64,000 nt of DNA. Origin: Microbacterium sp. SS28. GTDB taxonomy: Bacteria > Actinomycetota > Actinomycetes > Actinomycetales > Microbacteriaceae. Of the stretch, positions 51,957-60,163 are shown in pieces. The translations under genes and the position numbers were made by a program. A model generated the notes under the pieces. It was not told where the DNA came from, made no database searches, and saw only the letters and a list, made by a program, of their open reading frames with translations. The stretch is taken from the NCBI RefSeq assembly GCF_022761035.1, contig NZ_JAKWJP010000001.1, positions 1 through 64,000 on the forward strand, in the 5' to 3' direction. How positions within the stretch are numbered: the stretch's first letter is position 1; each line of letters opens with the position of its first letter.

Positions 51957-52625
51957 CTAGACGACGAGCGCGATCGCGACGCCGTCCCACCCCTTCGCGT
52001 CGAGCGTCTGCAGCGCCGTCGCGTCGAACCGGGGGTCGCGCCCGAGCAGCTCGAGGCCGCGCTGCGTGCCGATGACCTGCGGGTCGACGGTCGCGGGATC
52101 GGCGACGCGTCCCCCGCGGCCGACGTTGTCGACGACCACGACGGTTCCCGAGCGGCCGAGCTTCGCCGCCCAGTCGAGGTAGATCGCGTTGGACTCCTTG
52201 TCGGCGTCGATGAAGACGAGATCGAACGGCAGCTCGCCGGCGAGGGTGGGAAGCACGTCAGCGGCCCGGCCCACGCGGATCTCGACCCTGTCGCCGACGC
52301 CCGCCCGATCCAGGTTGGCGCGCGCGACCTCGGCGTTGCGGGACTCGGCCTCGATCGTGACGATCCAGCCGTCGTCCGGGATGCCGCGGGCGAGCCAGAT
52401 CGTCGAGTAGGCGCCGAGCGTGCCGATCTCGAGGACGCGCCGCGCGCCCGACATCCGCGCGAGCAGATGCAGGAGCTTGCCGTTCACCGGCGCGACTTCG
52501 ATCGGGGGCAGGCCTGCGGCGGCCTGGTCGGCGACCGCCGCAGCGAGCGCGGGGTCGGATTCGACGAGGGTCGAGGCGAAGTACGCGTCGAGACGCTGCC
52601 ACGCATCGGGGGTCGGGTCGGCCAT
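51957..52625 (-). CDS. catechol-type class I O-methyltransferase
   Basis: A 222-residue O-methyltransferase of the COMT/CCoAOMT family. RVLEIGTLGAYSTIWLARGI is motif I, IVTIEAESRNAEVARANLDR binds the SAM ribose, and LVFIDADKESNAIYLDWAAK and VVVDNVGRGGRVADP carry the metal-binding Asp and Asn. It methylates catechol-like hydroxyls with Mg2+; the physiological substrate is unknown. ATG 52625 lies 6 nt after TTGGCT on its strand, a near-consensus -10 box. Confidence 0.88.
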   Translation of the reverse strand: MADPTPDAWQRLDAYFASTLVESDPALAAAVADQAAAGLPPIEVAPVNGKLLHLLARMSGARRVLEIGTLGAYSTIWLARGIPDDGWIVTIEAESRNAEVARANLDRAGVGDRVEIRVGRAADVLPTLAGELPFDLVFIDADKESNAIYLDWAAKLGRSGTVVVVDNVGRGGRVADPATVDPQVIGTQRGLELLGRDPRFDATALQTLDAKGWDGVAIALVV

Positions 52626-52656
52626 GACTTCAGCCAACCCGCGCCGCCGCCGGGCG

Positions 52657-53721
52657 TCAACCCCGCTCGACCGCCGAGTCCGCACGGGACCGGTCGACGA
52701 GCGCCTGCAGGAGCGCGGCGCCTGTCGCGGCGTCCTCGACTGTCACGACGAGCGGACGCTTGCCGGCGCGCCCGACCTGGATGGCGTCACCGCGCTGCAG
52801 CACGACTCCGAACCGGCCGTCGGTGCCGAGCCGGATCCCCCAGCCGCCGAACTGGACCATGGGATCGATGCGCGTCACGGCGACCGACTCGATGCTCGAC
52901 AGGGGGACGTGCCAGCGCGGGATCCCGACGGCCGATCGGACGGCGAGACCCGCATCGTCGATGCGGATGCGGAACACCGTCGTCGTGAGGAGCAGCACGA
53001 CGAACAGGACGGCGAGCAGAGCGAACATGACAGCGAGCTCGCCACCACCCGTGACGGCGAGCCACAGGGCCGCGATCGCGAAGACCGCCGTCGCGGCGAC
53101 GACGCCGATCATCCCCGCGCGGGGCATCGTGACGGTGCGGAGCCACACGGCCCGCTCCCCCGGTGCCAGCGCGAGCGGCTCCGCAGCTGTCGTGCGGGGC
53201 CCGCGGCCACCGCTCAGGGCGACGCGCGGCTGCGCGAGCCACGCAGCCGCACCGATCGCGAGACCCAGGACGAGACCACCGATGAGCGCGGGGAGGATGC
53301 TGGGCGCATCATGCGCATCGGCGAGGCCCCGCTGCATCCCGAGCGACCACGTCATGAGCGCGACGAGGTACACCGTCGTGCCCGCACTGAGGGCGCCGAG
53401 GAACCGCATCGCCGGCGCCCACTCCCCCTCGCGGGACGCGATGAGCACGGGCAGCGCGAACAGCGCCGTGAGCCCCACGCCGACGAGCGCCGTGAGGACG
53501 ATCGTGAGCGATGCGGATGCGAAGCCGTCGGCCTCGCCTCCCCCGCTCCAGTGCACCGCGACGGGGTCGGGCAGCTGGGGCAGCCACACGAGCATGAGCA
53601 CGACGCCGCCCAGGGTCGCGACGAGAGGCACGACGACGCCGACGAGCACGAAGCGGCGGCGCGCGCGGCGCAGCTCCGCGGCGTCCGAGCGATCAGGGGC
53701 ATGGGAAAGGTCAGCGGCCAT
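52657..53721 (-). CDS. DUF1648 domain-containing membrane protein
   Basis: A 354-residue integral membrane protein. The DUF1648 block LPQLPDPVAVHWSGGGEADG lies between helices 1 and 2, the same motif as in SdpI-like immunity proteins. About eight helices in total are visible (VVVPLVATLGGVVLMLVWL, VLTALVGVGLTALFALPVLI and others). The end is a soluble DUF with DPMVQFGGWGIRLGTDGRFG. Its role is unknown; neighbouring YtrA-type GntR regulators often control transporters or such membrane proteins. Its start overlaps the regulator gene by 11 nt, so expression is coupled and probably controlled by that regulator. Confidence 0.85.
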   Translation of the reverse strand: MAADLSHAPDRSDAAELRRARRRFVLVGVVVPLVATLGGVVLMLVWLPQLPDPVAVHWSGGGEADGFASASLTIVLTALVGVGLTALFALPVLIASREGEWAPAMRFLGALSAGTTVYLVALMTWSLGMQRGLADAHDAPSILPALIGGLVLGLAIGAAAWLAQPRVALSGGRGPRTTAAEPLALAPGERAVWLRTVTMPRAGMIGVVAATAVFAIAALWLAVTGGGELAVMFALLAVLFVVLLLTTTVFRIRIDDAGLAVRSAVGIPRWHVPLSSIESVAVTRIDPMVQFGGWGIRLGTDGRFGVVLQRGDAIQVGRAGKRPLVVTVEDAATGAALLQALVDRSRADSAVERG

Positions 53722-54067
53722 CGGCGGTCTCCTTCACGAGTGCGGCCAGAGTGTCGGGTGAGAGGCCGAGGCGGCGGGCCTTCTCGGCGAGTGCGACGAC
53801 GTCGCGGTGCAGGGCGGCGAGGGGGGCCGCGGCATCCGTCACCGTCGCTCCCCGCCCGCGGCGCATGTCGACCAGGCCCTCGTCGCGCAGCTCCTGGTAG
53901 GCGCGCAGCACGGTGTGAAGGTTCACGCCGAGCGCTGAAGCGACCTCGCGGGCGGCGGGCAGCCGGTCGCCGGGTGCGACGCGGCCCGTCGCGAGGTCGG
54001 CGCGGACGGATGCCGCGATCTGCGCGAAGATCGCGGCGTCGCTCTGCGGATCGATGCGGATGAGCAC
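53711..54067 (-). CDS. GntR family transcriptional regulator (YtrA type)
   Basis: A 118-residue YtrA-type GntR regulator. The winged helix has IFAQIAASVRADLATGRVAP, DRLPAAREVASALGVNLHTV and LRAYQELRDEGLVDMRRGRG. A ~40-residue helix replaces a ligand domain. Such small GntR proteins repress their own operons. GTG 54067 is placed 6 nt after TAGAAT in an AT-rich patch that stands out from surrounding DNA and probably contains its binding site. It is first in a two-gene operon with the DUF1648 protein. Confidence 0.9.
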   Translation of the reverse strand: MLIRIDPQSDAAIFAQIAASVRADLATGRVAPGDRLPAAREVASALGVNLHTVLRAYQELRDEGLVDMRRGRGATVTDAAAPLAALHRDVVALAEKARRLGLSPDTLAALVKETADGR

Positions 54068-54072
54068 GTGGG

Positions 54073-54096
54073 TATTCTATAACAACTAGAACTATT
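54073..54096 (-). promoter_or_regulatory. AT-rich promoter/operator of the GntR-DUF1648 operon
   Basis: 24 bases here contain only about six G/C in a ~70 % GC region. Reading the minus strand they include AATAGTTCTAGTTGTTATAG and then the -10 box TAGAAT. The direct repeat TAGTTcTAGTT and the position on top of the promoter suggest an autorepressor site. Confidence 0.55.
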
Positions 54097-54175
54097 GCCC
54101 GGGTCCTTGGGCCGGAATTGTGGGTTCGCGACAAGCGACGTGCGCGGCATCCGTCGCCCTTGGCACACTGGCGCG

Positions 54176-54643
54176 ATGCGTGTGACTCCCCGACGACTGG
54201 CCCTCGGCATGAGCCTGTGGATCCCGAACCTGTTCACCGGCATCCGGGTGCGGCGGTTCGCGGACGACTGGACCGAGGCGACCGTCGAGCTGCACGTCAA
54301 CCTGCTGACCCGCAACTACGTCAAGACGGCGTTCGGCGGGTCGATGTCGGCGATGACGGACCCGTACTTCTTCATGCTCGTGATGCACCAGCTCGGCCGC
54401 GACTACGTCGTGTGGGACACGCGGGGCGAGATCGAGTTCGTCAAGCCCGGCCGCGGCGTGCTCACGGCGCACTTCGCCGTGCCGCGCGCGAAGGCGGAGG
54501 AGCTGCGCGAGCGCGCCCGCGGTGGCGCCAAGGTGCTCGAGTGGTTCGAGACCGACATCACGGATGCATCGGGCGACCTCGTCGCGCGGGTGCGCCGGGA
54601 GGTCTACGTGCGGGAGAAGAAGCGCGTCACCGCGGCGGGGTGA
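54176..54643 (+). CDS. DUF4442 hotdog-fold protein
   Basis: A 155-residue PaaI-like hotdog protein of the DUF4442 group. WIPNLFTGIRVRRFADDWTE is followed by VELHVNLLTRNYVKTAFGGS with MSAMTDPYFFMLVMHQLG, and a second half with GEIEFVKPGRGVLTAHFAVP. Many relatives are thioesterases or acyl-CoA binding proteins; a catalytic Asp/Glu in the usual place is not certain. ATG 54176 has CACACT 6 nt upstream; an ATG at 54095 would add an unrelated extension. It is divergent from the GntR operon. Confidence 0.82.
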   Translation: MRVTPRRLALGMSLWIPNLFTGIRVRRFADDWTEATVELHVNLLTRNYVKTAFGGSMSAMTDPYFFMLVMHQLGRDYVVWDTRGEIEFVKPGRGVLTAHFAVPRAKAEELRERARGGAKVLEWFETDITDASGDLVARVRREVYVREKKRVTAAG

Positions 54644-54720
54644 GCGCGTGCTGCGGCTCAGGATCCTAGGCCGGCTGCCGCGTCCCGAAGCGTGTCCCGA
54701 AGACGGTCGCTGAGCAGGCT

Positions 54721-54738
54721 CACAGGCGGTCGCCTGTG
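54721..54738 (-). terminator. short hairpin after SGNH hydrolase gene
   Basis: CACAGGCG (54721-54728) pairs with CGCCTGTG (54731-54738) around GT, directly abutting the stop codon of the minus-strand SGNH gene. It is compact and perfect. Confidence 0.5.
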
Positions 54739-55545
54739 TCAGTGGGACGTGACACCGGATGCCGCCGCGATGACGGCGGGCAGCAGAGCCTCCGCCGTGC
54801 GGCGGTAGCCGAGGGCACTGGGGTGGAAGCGGTCGAGGCTGAACATCGCGTCGGGCTGCGAGACGAAGACGGGACCGACGGCGCGCCGGAGCGAGACCAC
54901 GTGGGCTCCCGCATCGATGGATGCCGCGGCCTGCGCGAGCGCGAGCTGCCGCGATGCGCGCCCGCCGAGCGCCCGCAGCGGCTGCGGGACGGGCCGGAGC
55001 GCGCTCAGGTCGGGACACGTTCCCACGACGACGTCTGCCCCGAGGTCGCGCAGCCGCGTGATCGCCTCCGCGAGGTGCGCCGCGGCAGTCGCGACCGGGA
55101 CGCGGTGCGTGACGTCATTGCCGCCCACGACGATGACGGCGACGCGTGGGCTGTAGTGCTCGGGGAGCGCGTCGAGCTGCGCCGCGAGCATCGATGACTC
55201 CGCCCCCACGACGGCCGCCGTGCGCAGCCGCACGGGCCGGCGCATGCCGTGCGCGAGGCCCTTCGCGAGGCGCGCGCCGAGGGTGTCCTTCCGGCGCTGG
55301 GCGCCGAGCCCCGCCGCGATCGAGTCGCCCAGGACGAGCAGGTCGATCGTCGCGCCGCCGTACGACGCGCGCCAGAGCCGGTCGGCGTCGAGGGCGTCCT
55401 CGCCGAGCGGCTTGCCGATGCGGCGACGCGCGACGGCCGCCTGCCGGCTCAGCAGCGCATGGGCGCCGAGCGCCGCAGCGCCCGCTCCCGCGACGGTGCC
55501 TGCGGCGGCGAGGGCTGCGGTGCGCGTGCGGCTCACCCTCGTCAT
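54739..55545 (-). CDS. SGNH/GDSL-family hydrolase
   Basis: A 268-residue exported or anchored SGNH hydrolase. A Thr/Ala/Gly-rich hydrophobic N-terminus (TAALAAAGTVAGAGAAALGA) precedes block I LLVLGDSIAAGLGAQ with the nucleophile Ser. Block III is VIVVGGNDVTHRV with the oxyanion Asn, and block V is DRFHPSALGYRR with catalytic Asp and His. Substrates of this fold include lipid or carbohydrate esters. The N-terminus looks more like an anchor than a cleaved signal. ATG 55545 follows GGGAGAGG. It is divergent from the APC permease gene. Confidence 0.85.
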   Translation of the reverse strand: MTRVSRTRTAALAAAGTVAGAGAAALGAHALLSRQAAVARRRIGKPLGEDALDADRLWRASYGGATIDLLVLGDSIAAGLGAQRRKDTLGARLAKGLAHGMRRPVRLRTAAVVGAESSMLAAQLDALPEHYSPRVAVIVVGGNDVTHRVPVATAAAHLAEAITRLRDLGADVVVGTCPDLSALRPVPQPLRALGGRASRQLALAQAAASIDAGAHVVSLRRAVGPVFVSQPDAMFSLDRFHPSALGYRRTAEALLPAVIAAASGVTSH

Positions 55546-55669
55546 CCGATCCTCTCCCGGTGAACGCGCGGTGACCCGGAGGTGGCGCGAGACTCCACAT
55601 CTGCACGAGTTCACGCCTCCTGGGAGGACAGTGGCGACGTCTCGCGGGTCGGTCGCTAGGTTCGAAGAC

Positions 55670-56905
55670 GTGGGGCTCGAGAGACGACTGCGAACGGGCG
55701 ACGCCGTCTTCATCGGACTCGGCTCGATGATCGGGGCCGGAGTCTTCTCGGCCTTCGCGCCGGCCGCCGAGGCCGCCGGAGCGGGGCTGCTGATCGGACT
55801 CGCCCTCGCGGCCGTCGTCGCGTTCGGCAACGCGACCTCGTCGGCGCAGCTCGCCGCCGTCCACCCCACCTCGGGCGGCACCTACGCGTACGGGCGCGCG
55901 GAGCTCGGACCGTGGTGGGGCTTCCTCGCAGGCTGGGGGTTCGTCGTCGGCAAGACCGCGAGCTGCGCCGCCATGGCGCTCACGTTCGCCGCCTACGCGG
56001 CGCCGCCCGGGTGGGAGCGCCCGGTCGCGATCGTCGCGGTCGCGGCCCTCGTGACGGTCAACCTCTTCGGCGTGACGCGCACGGCGCAGCTCACGCGGGT
56101 CATCGTCGTCGTCGTGCTCCTCACGCTCGCGGTGGCGGTCGCGGCGGGCGCGTCGGCCCCCGGCCGGCCGATCGTCGACGGTCTCGTCGCGGAGGGCTGG
56201 TACGGCATCCTGCAGTCCGCGGGCCTGCTGTTCTTCGCCTTCGCCGGCTACGCGCGCATCGCGACGATGGGCGAGGAGGTGCGCGATCCCGCGCGCACGA
56301 TCCCCCGCGCGATCGTCCTCGCCTTCGCGGGAGCGCTCGTCGTCTACGCCGCCGTCGCGGTCATGCTCCTCTCGGTGCTCGGGCCCGCGGGGATCGCGGC
56401 ATCGGCCGAGCCTGTCGCGGCGGCTGTCGCGGCATCCGGCTGGGTCTGGGCGGAGCCCGTCGTCCGCATCGGCGCCGCGTGCGCGTCGCTCGGCGCACTG
56501 CTCGCCCTCATCGCGGGCATCGGCCGCACGACCTTCGCGATGGCGCGGGAGGGCGACCTGCCGCGCTTCCTCGCCGCCGTGCATCCGCGTCGGCACGTGC
56601 CGCACCGAGCCGAGCTCACGCTCGGCACCGTCGTCATCGTGCTCGTCGCGCTCGTCGACCTCCGCGGCGCGATCGGCTTCTCGTCGTTCGGGGTGCTGCT
56701 GTACTACCTCGTCGCGAACATCGCGGCATTCCGGCAGGCGGGCGCCGTCCGGCGGTATCCGAGGGCGCTGCAGGTCATCGGCGGCGCGGGATGCGTCATC
56801 CTGTCGATCACCCTCCCGTGGCAGAGCGTCGTCACAGGCGTCGCGGTCGTCGCGGTAGGGATCGTCTACCGGATGCTGCGCCTGCGCCTCACGCGAGCGG
56901 CTTGA
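55670..56905 (+). CDS. APC family amino acid permease
   Basis: A 411-residue permease with about 12 helices. Helix 1 is GDAVFIGLGSMIGAGVFSAF, with the broken GSMIGAG segment that binds the substrate amino group. LAAVHPTSGGTYAYGRAELG and FFAFAGYARIATMGEEVRDP are the helix 2-3 and helix 6 motifs. The substrate is uncertain. I start it at GTG 55670, giving VGLERRLRTGDAVF, because TAGGTT (55657-55662) lies 7 nt upstream; starts further up would run into the divergent gene. Its stop codon overlaps the end of convergent hisS by 17 nt. Confidence 0.88.
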   Translation: MGLERRLRTGDAVFIGLGSMIGAGVFSAFAPAAEAAGAGLLIGLALAAVVAFGNATSSAQLAAVHPTSGGTYAYGRAELGPWWGFLAGWGFVVGKTASCAAMALTFAAYAAPPGWERPVAIVAVAALVTVNLFGVTRTAQLTRVIVVVVLLTLAVAVAAGASAPGRPIVDGLVAEGWYGILQSAGLLFFAFAGYARIATMGEEVRDPARTIPRAIVLAFAGALVVYAAVAVMLLSVLGPAGIAASAEPVAAAVAASGWVWAEPVVRIGAACASLGALLALIAGIGRTTFAMAREGDLPRFLAAVHPRRHVPHRAELTLGTVVIVLVALVDLRGAIGFSSFGVLLYYLVANIAAFRQAGAVRRYPRALQVIGGAGCVILSITLPWQSVVTGVAVVAVGIVYRMLRLRLTRAA

Positions 56906-58172
56906 GCTCGAGCCCCGTGCGGGTCGTGCCGTCCCCGACCGTCGCGAAGGCCGTGTAGCCGTCGGCCGTCGCGCGCTCGAGGAGCGCCTTGAGGTTCTTC
57001 GTGCGCAGCTCGAGCCGTACGCGGGATCCCTCGCCGACAAGGGCGGCCTTGAGGGCGAGCAGCTCGCCGACGGGCACGTCGCGGTCGTGGACGAGGACGA
57101 CGGATGCCGCTCCCCCGCTCTCCTCGGACTCGACGAGGTCGACGATCCGCTCGAATCCGATCGAGAAGCCGACCGCCGGGACGTCCTGGCCGAGGAAACG
57201 GCCGATCATGCCGTCGTAGCGCCCGCCACCGCCGAGCGAGTACGACACCGACGGGTGCGCGAGCTCGTAGATCGTGCCCGTGTAGTAGCCCATGCCGCGC
57301 ACGAGGAAGGGGTCGAAGACGAGGGGGATGTCGGTGGCGCCGCGCGACGCTGCAACGGCTTCGCCGATTCCGACGAGGTGCGCGACGACATCGTCCGAGA
57401 CGCCCTCGGGGAGCGCCTTGCGGATCTGCCGCTCACCGAACGGGTTGTGCTCGAGCGTCGCGGGACGGCGCAGGAACGCCTCGAAGGCGTCGACCGCTCC
57501 CGGCGTGGCACCGCGGTCGCGCAGCTCGGTCGCGACGCCCTCCGGGCCGATCTTGTCGAGCTTGTCGATCGTGATGAGCACGCCCGGACGCTCCTCGGGC
57601 GTGAAGCCGAAGGTCTCGAGCATGCCGTCCAGGGCGCGCCGGTCGTTGATGCGGATGCTTCCGCCCTCGAGTCCCAGGGCGTCGAGCGTGTCGAGCGTCG
57701 CGACCAGGAGCTCGGCCTCGGCGCGGGACGAGGCATCCCCGATGATGTCGATGTCGCACTGCACGAACTGGCGGTAGCGCCCCTTCTGGGGCCGTTCGGC
57801 GCGCCACACGGGGGCGATCTGGATCGCGCGGAAGACGCTCGGCAGCTCGGCGCGGTGGCTCGCGTAGAAGCGCGCGAGCGGGACCGTGAGGTCGTACCGC
57901 AGGCCGAGGTCGGTCAGCCGGGCCGGGTCGTCGGCACCCGCGCGGATCGCGTCGGCGTCGAGGCCGCGCTGCAGGATGTTGAATGCGAGCTTCTCGTTGT
58001 CGCCGCCGATCCCGGAGTGCAGGCGCGCGTACTCCTCGACCACGGGCGTCTCGATCTCGTCGAACCCGTGCGCGCGATAGCGCTCGCGGATGACGGCGAG
58101 CACGCGCTCGCGTCGGGCCTTGTCTGCAGGGAGGAAGTCGCGCATGCCGCGCGGCGGATTCACGGATGCCAC
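56889..58172 (-). CDS. hisS: histidyl-tRNA synthetase
   Basis: A 427-residue class II synthetase. PRGMRDFLPADKARRERVLA begins the fold. Motif 2 is RAIQIAPVWRAERPQKGRYR with QFVQCDIDIIG, the histidine loop is VRGMGYYTGTIYELA, and motif 3 is GGGGRYDGMIGRF with VPAVGFSIGFERIV. The C-terminal anticodon domain has LELRTKNLKALLERA. It charges tRNA-His. GTG 58172 is at the edge of an AT-richer stretch (AGAATAGATCC), with no clear ribosome site. Confidence 0.96.
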   Translation of the reverse strand: MASVNPPRGMRDFLPADKARRERVLAVIRERYRAHGFDEIETPVVEEYARLHSGIGGDNEKLAFNILQRGLDADAIRAGADDPARLTDLGLRYDLTVPLARFYASHRAELPSVFRAIQIAPVWRAERPQKGRYRQFVQCDIDIIGDASSRAEAELLVATLDTLDALGLEGGSIRINDRRALDGMLETFGFTPEERPGVLITIDKLDKIGPEGVATELRDRGATPGAVDAFEAFLRRPATLEHNPFGERQIRKALPEGVSDDVVAHLVGIGEAVAASRGATDIPLVFDPFLVRGMGYYTGTIYELAHPSVSYSLGGGGRYDGMIGRFLGQDVPAVGFSIGFERIVDLVESEESGGAASVVLVHDRDVPVGELLALKAALVGEGSRVRLELRTKNLKALLERATADGYTAFATVGDGTTRTGLELKPLA

Positions 58173-58257
58173 GGATCTATTCTTCCAGGTCGGCTGAAGG
58201 CGCCTTGCTCGCGGGCCTCGTCATGAGATCAGGTGATTTCACGGGGAAAGGACGATC

Positions 58258-58920
58258 TCAGCCGGATTCTCCTGCGTCGGTGACATCCCCTGACTCGGCG
58301 GTGCGGATGTCGCGCTCGAGGCCGCGCAGGCGCTCGCGGAGAGCGCGCTCGGCGTCCCAGCCGTTGATGCGGGCCGTCGCGACGAGCGCGAGCAGGGCGT
58401 CGCCGAGCTCGGCCTCGGAGGTGGGGTTCGACCCCTGGGCAGGCTCGGGGACGGCGGAACCGGCCGACGCGGCCTTGCCGAGGAGCTTCTGTGCGAGCGC
58501 GAGCGACGGCATGTGCGTCGAGACGCCGTCGAGGACGCTCGTGCGCGTGCGCTTCTCGGCCGCCTTCGCGGCGTTCCAGTGCACGAGCACCTCCTCGGGC
58601 GTGTTCGCGACGGCGTCGCCGAAGACATGCGGATGCCGGCGCACCATCTTCTCTGTCAGCCCGCGCGCGACGTCGTCGATGTCGAACGGGTCGTCGAGGT
58701 CGCGAGAGGCGATCTCGGAGTGGAAGAGCACCTGCCACAGCAGGTCGCCGAGCTCTTCGCGCAGGTCTGCGCGCGTCCCGTCTTCGACGGCGTCGATGAG
58801 CTCGGCGCTCTCTTCGACGAGGTACGGCACGAGGGCGCGGTGGTCGATCTGCTGCGTCCAGACGCAGCGGTCGCGTACGGCTCGCATCGTGTCGGCCGCA
58901 TCCCGCAGCGGATCGGTCAT
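58258..58920 (-). CDS. mazG: MazG-family nucleoside triphosphate pyrophosphohydrolase
   Basis: A 220-residue MazG. The first helical bundle is RDRCVWTQQIDHRALVPYLV. The metal-binding EESAELIDAVEDG and REELGDLLWQVLFHSEIA (two acid-rich motifs) follow, then a second half with RRHPHVFGDA and a final ELGDALLALVATARI block. It hydrolyses NTPs to NMP and PPi, clearing abnormal nucleotides. ATG 58920 has GAGGAGG upstream and overlaps the nhaA stop by 4 nt, so it is translated after nhaA. mazG is more often beside eno in related genomes. Confidence 0.9.
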   Translation of the reverse strand: MTDPLRDAADTMRAVRDRCVWTQQIDHRALVPYLVEESAELIDAVEDGTRADLREELGDLLWQVLFHSEIASRDLDDPFDIDDVARGLTEKMVRRHPHVFGDAVANTPEEVLVHWNAAKAAEKRTRTSVLDGVSTHMPSLALAQKLLGKAASAGSAVPEPAQGSNPTSEAELGDALLALVATARINGWDAERALRERLRGLERDIRTAESGDVTDAGESG

Positions 58921-60080
58921 GCGTCCTCCTCGATCGCGGTTCCCGCACGGCGGTGGTGGCGCACGCGCGCGAGAATCAGGACGACCGCCGCGACGGCCGA
59001 GATCATCGAGCCTGCGAGGACGCCCAGGATCGCCTCGTCGCGGACGAGCGGCTCGGTCGCGAACGCGAGGTTCGCGAGCAGCAGCGAGACGGTGAACCCG
59101 ATGCCGCCGAGAGCGCCGACCGCGACGAGATCGCCGAGCGCGAGCTTCTCGTGCGTCGGATCGCCCGCGAAGAGGCGCTGCCCGATCCATCCCGCGCCCG
59201 AGATGCCGATGAGCTTGCCGATCGGGAGCGCCAGCAGCACGCCCCAGAACACGGGTGAGAGCCCGTCTCCCGCCGAGGGGATCACGACGAGCGCCGCCGT
59301 GAAGGCGAACAGCGGCAGGACGACGCCGTTGACCCACGGTTCCATGGCGTGTCGCACGACGAGCGCGGGGGTCTGCGCCATCGCGAGTCCGAGCAGCACG
59401 CCCGCGATCGTCGCGTGCACGCCGGACAGCAGGATGAACCCCCACGCGGCGAGGCCCGTGACGACGAGCCCCGCGATGATCCAGGCACGCCCGCGCGTGT
59501 GCAGCAGCCGGCTCAGAGCTCCGAACATCGCCGTCGCGACGAGGCCCGCCGACAGCATCCCGAAATCGAGGTCCGTCGCGAACAGCACCGCGATGAACAC
59601 GATGCCGACGACGTCGTCGATGATGGCGAGCGCGAGCAGGAAGATCCGGATGCCGCTCGGCAGGCCGCGGCCGAAGATCGCGAGCACCCCCAGTGCGAAC
59701 GCGATGTCGGTCGCGGTCGGGATGGGCCAGCCGGCTTCGAAGCCGCTCCCCGCCGTCACCGAGAGGTAGACCGCGATCGGGACGAGCACGCCGCCCGCCG
59801 CCGCGAACGCGGGAACGGCGGCCCGGCGCGCGCTGCGCAGCTCGCCGCGCGTGAGCTCGAACTGGAGCTCGATCGACACGAGGAAGAAGAACAGCACGAG
59901 GAGTCCGTCCGAGACCCAGTGCGAGAGCGAGAGGTCGATCTCGGTGCCCGGGACGCCCAGATGCACGTGCGAGAACTCGATCACGGCGGGGCCGATCGCG
60001 GAGTTCGCGACGATCAGACCGGTCGCCGCAGCGATGAGCAGCAGGATCGCGGGGAATCGCGCCGAGCGCAGCAGCTTCAC
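58917..60080 (-). CDS. nhaA: Na+/H+ antiporter NhaA
   Basis: A 387-residue NhaA with about 11-12 helices. Essential residues are present: Asp of PTATDIAFALGVLAIFGR and the Asp pair in LALAIIDDVVGIVFIAVLF, which form the ion-binding site, plus LFFFLVSIELQFELTRGEL. It extrudes Na+ for protons in pH and salt homeostasis. GTG 60080 is chosen because the family start KLLRSARFPAILL follows directly, GGAGGT lies 3-4 nt ahead and TAGCAT is a likely -10 box upstream; GTG 60122 would put those signals inside the gene. Confidence 0.92.
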   Translation of the reverse strand: MKLLRSARFPAILLLIAAATGLIVANSAIGPAVIEFSHVHLGVPGTEIDLSLSHWVSDGLLVLFFFLVSIELQFELTRGELRSARRAAVPAFAAAGGVLVPIAVYLSVTAGSGFEAGWPIPTATDIAFALGVLAIFGRGLPSGIRIFLLALAIIDDVVGIVFIAVLFATDLDFGMLSAGLVATAMFGALSRLLHTRGRAWIIAGLVVTGLAAWGFILLSGVHATIAGVLLGLAMAQTPALVVRHAMEPWVNGVVLPLFAFTAALVVIPSAGDGLSPVFWGVLLALPIGKLIGISGAGWIGQRLFAGDPTHEKLALGDLVAVGALGGIGFTVSLLLANLAFATEPLVRDEAILGVLAGSMISAVAAVVLILARVRHHRRAGTAIEEDA

Positions 60081-60163
60081 AGGACCTCCGACAGCGATGC
60101 TAGCGAGCCCGCCGTGCGTCACGCGTGACGAACCGGAAACACCGCGGCGTTACCGTTGAACCC

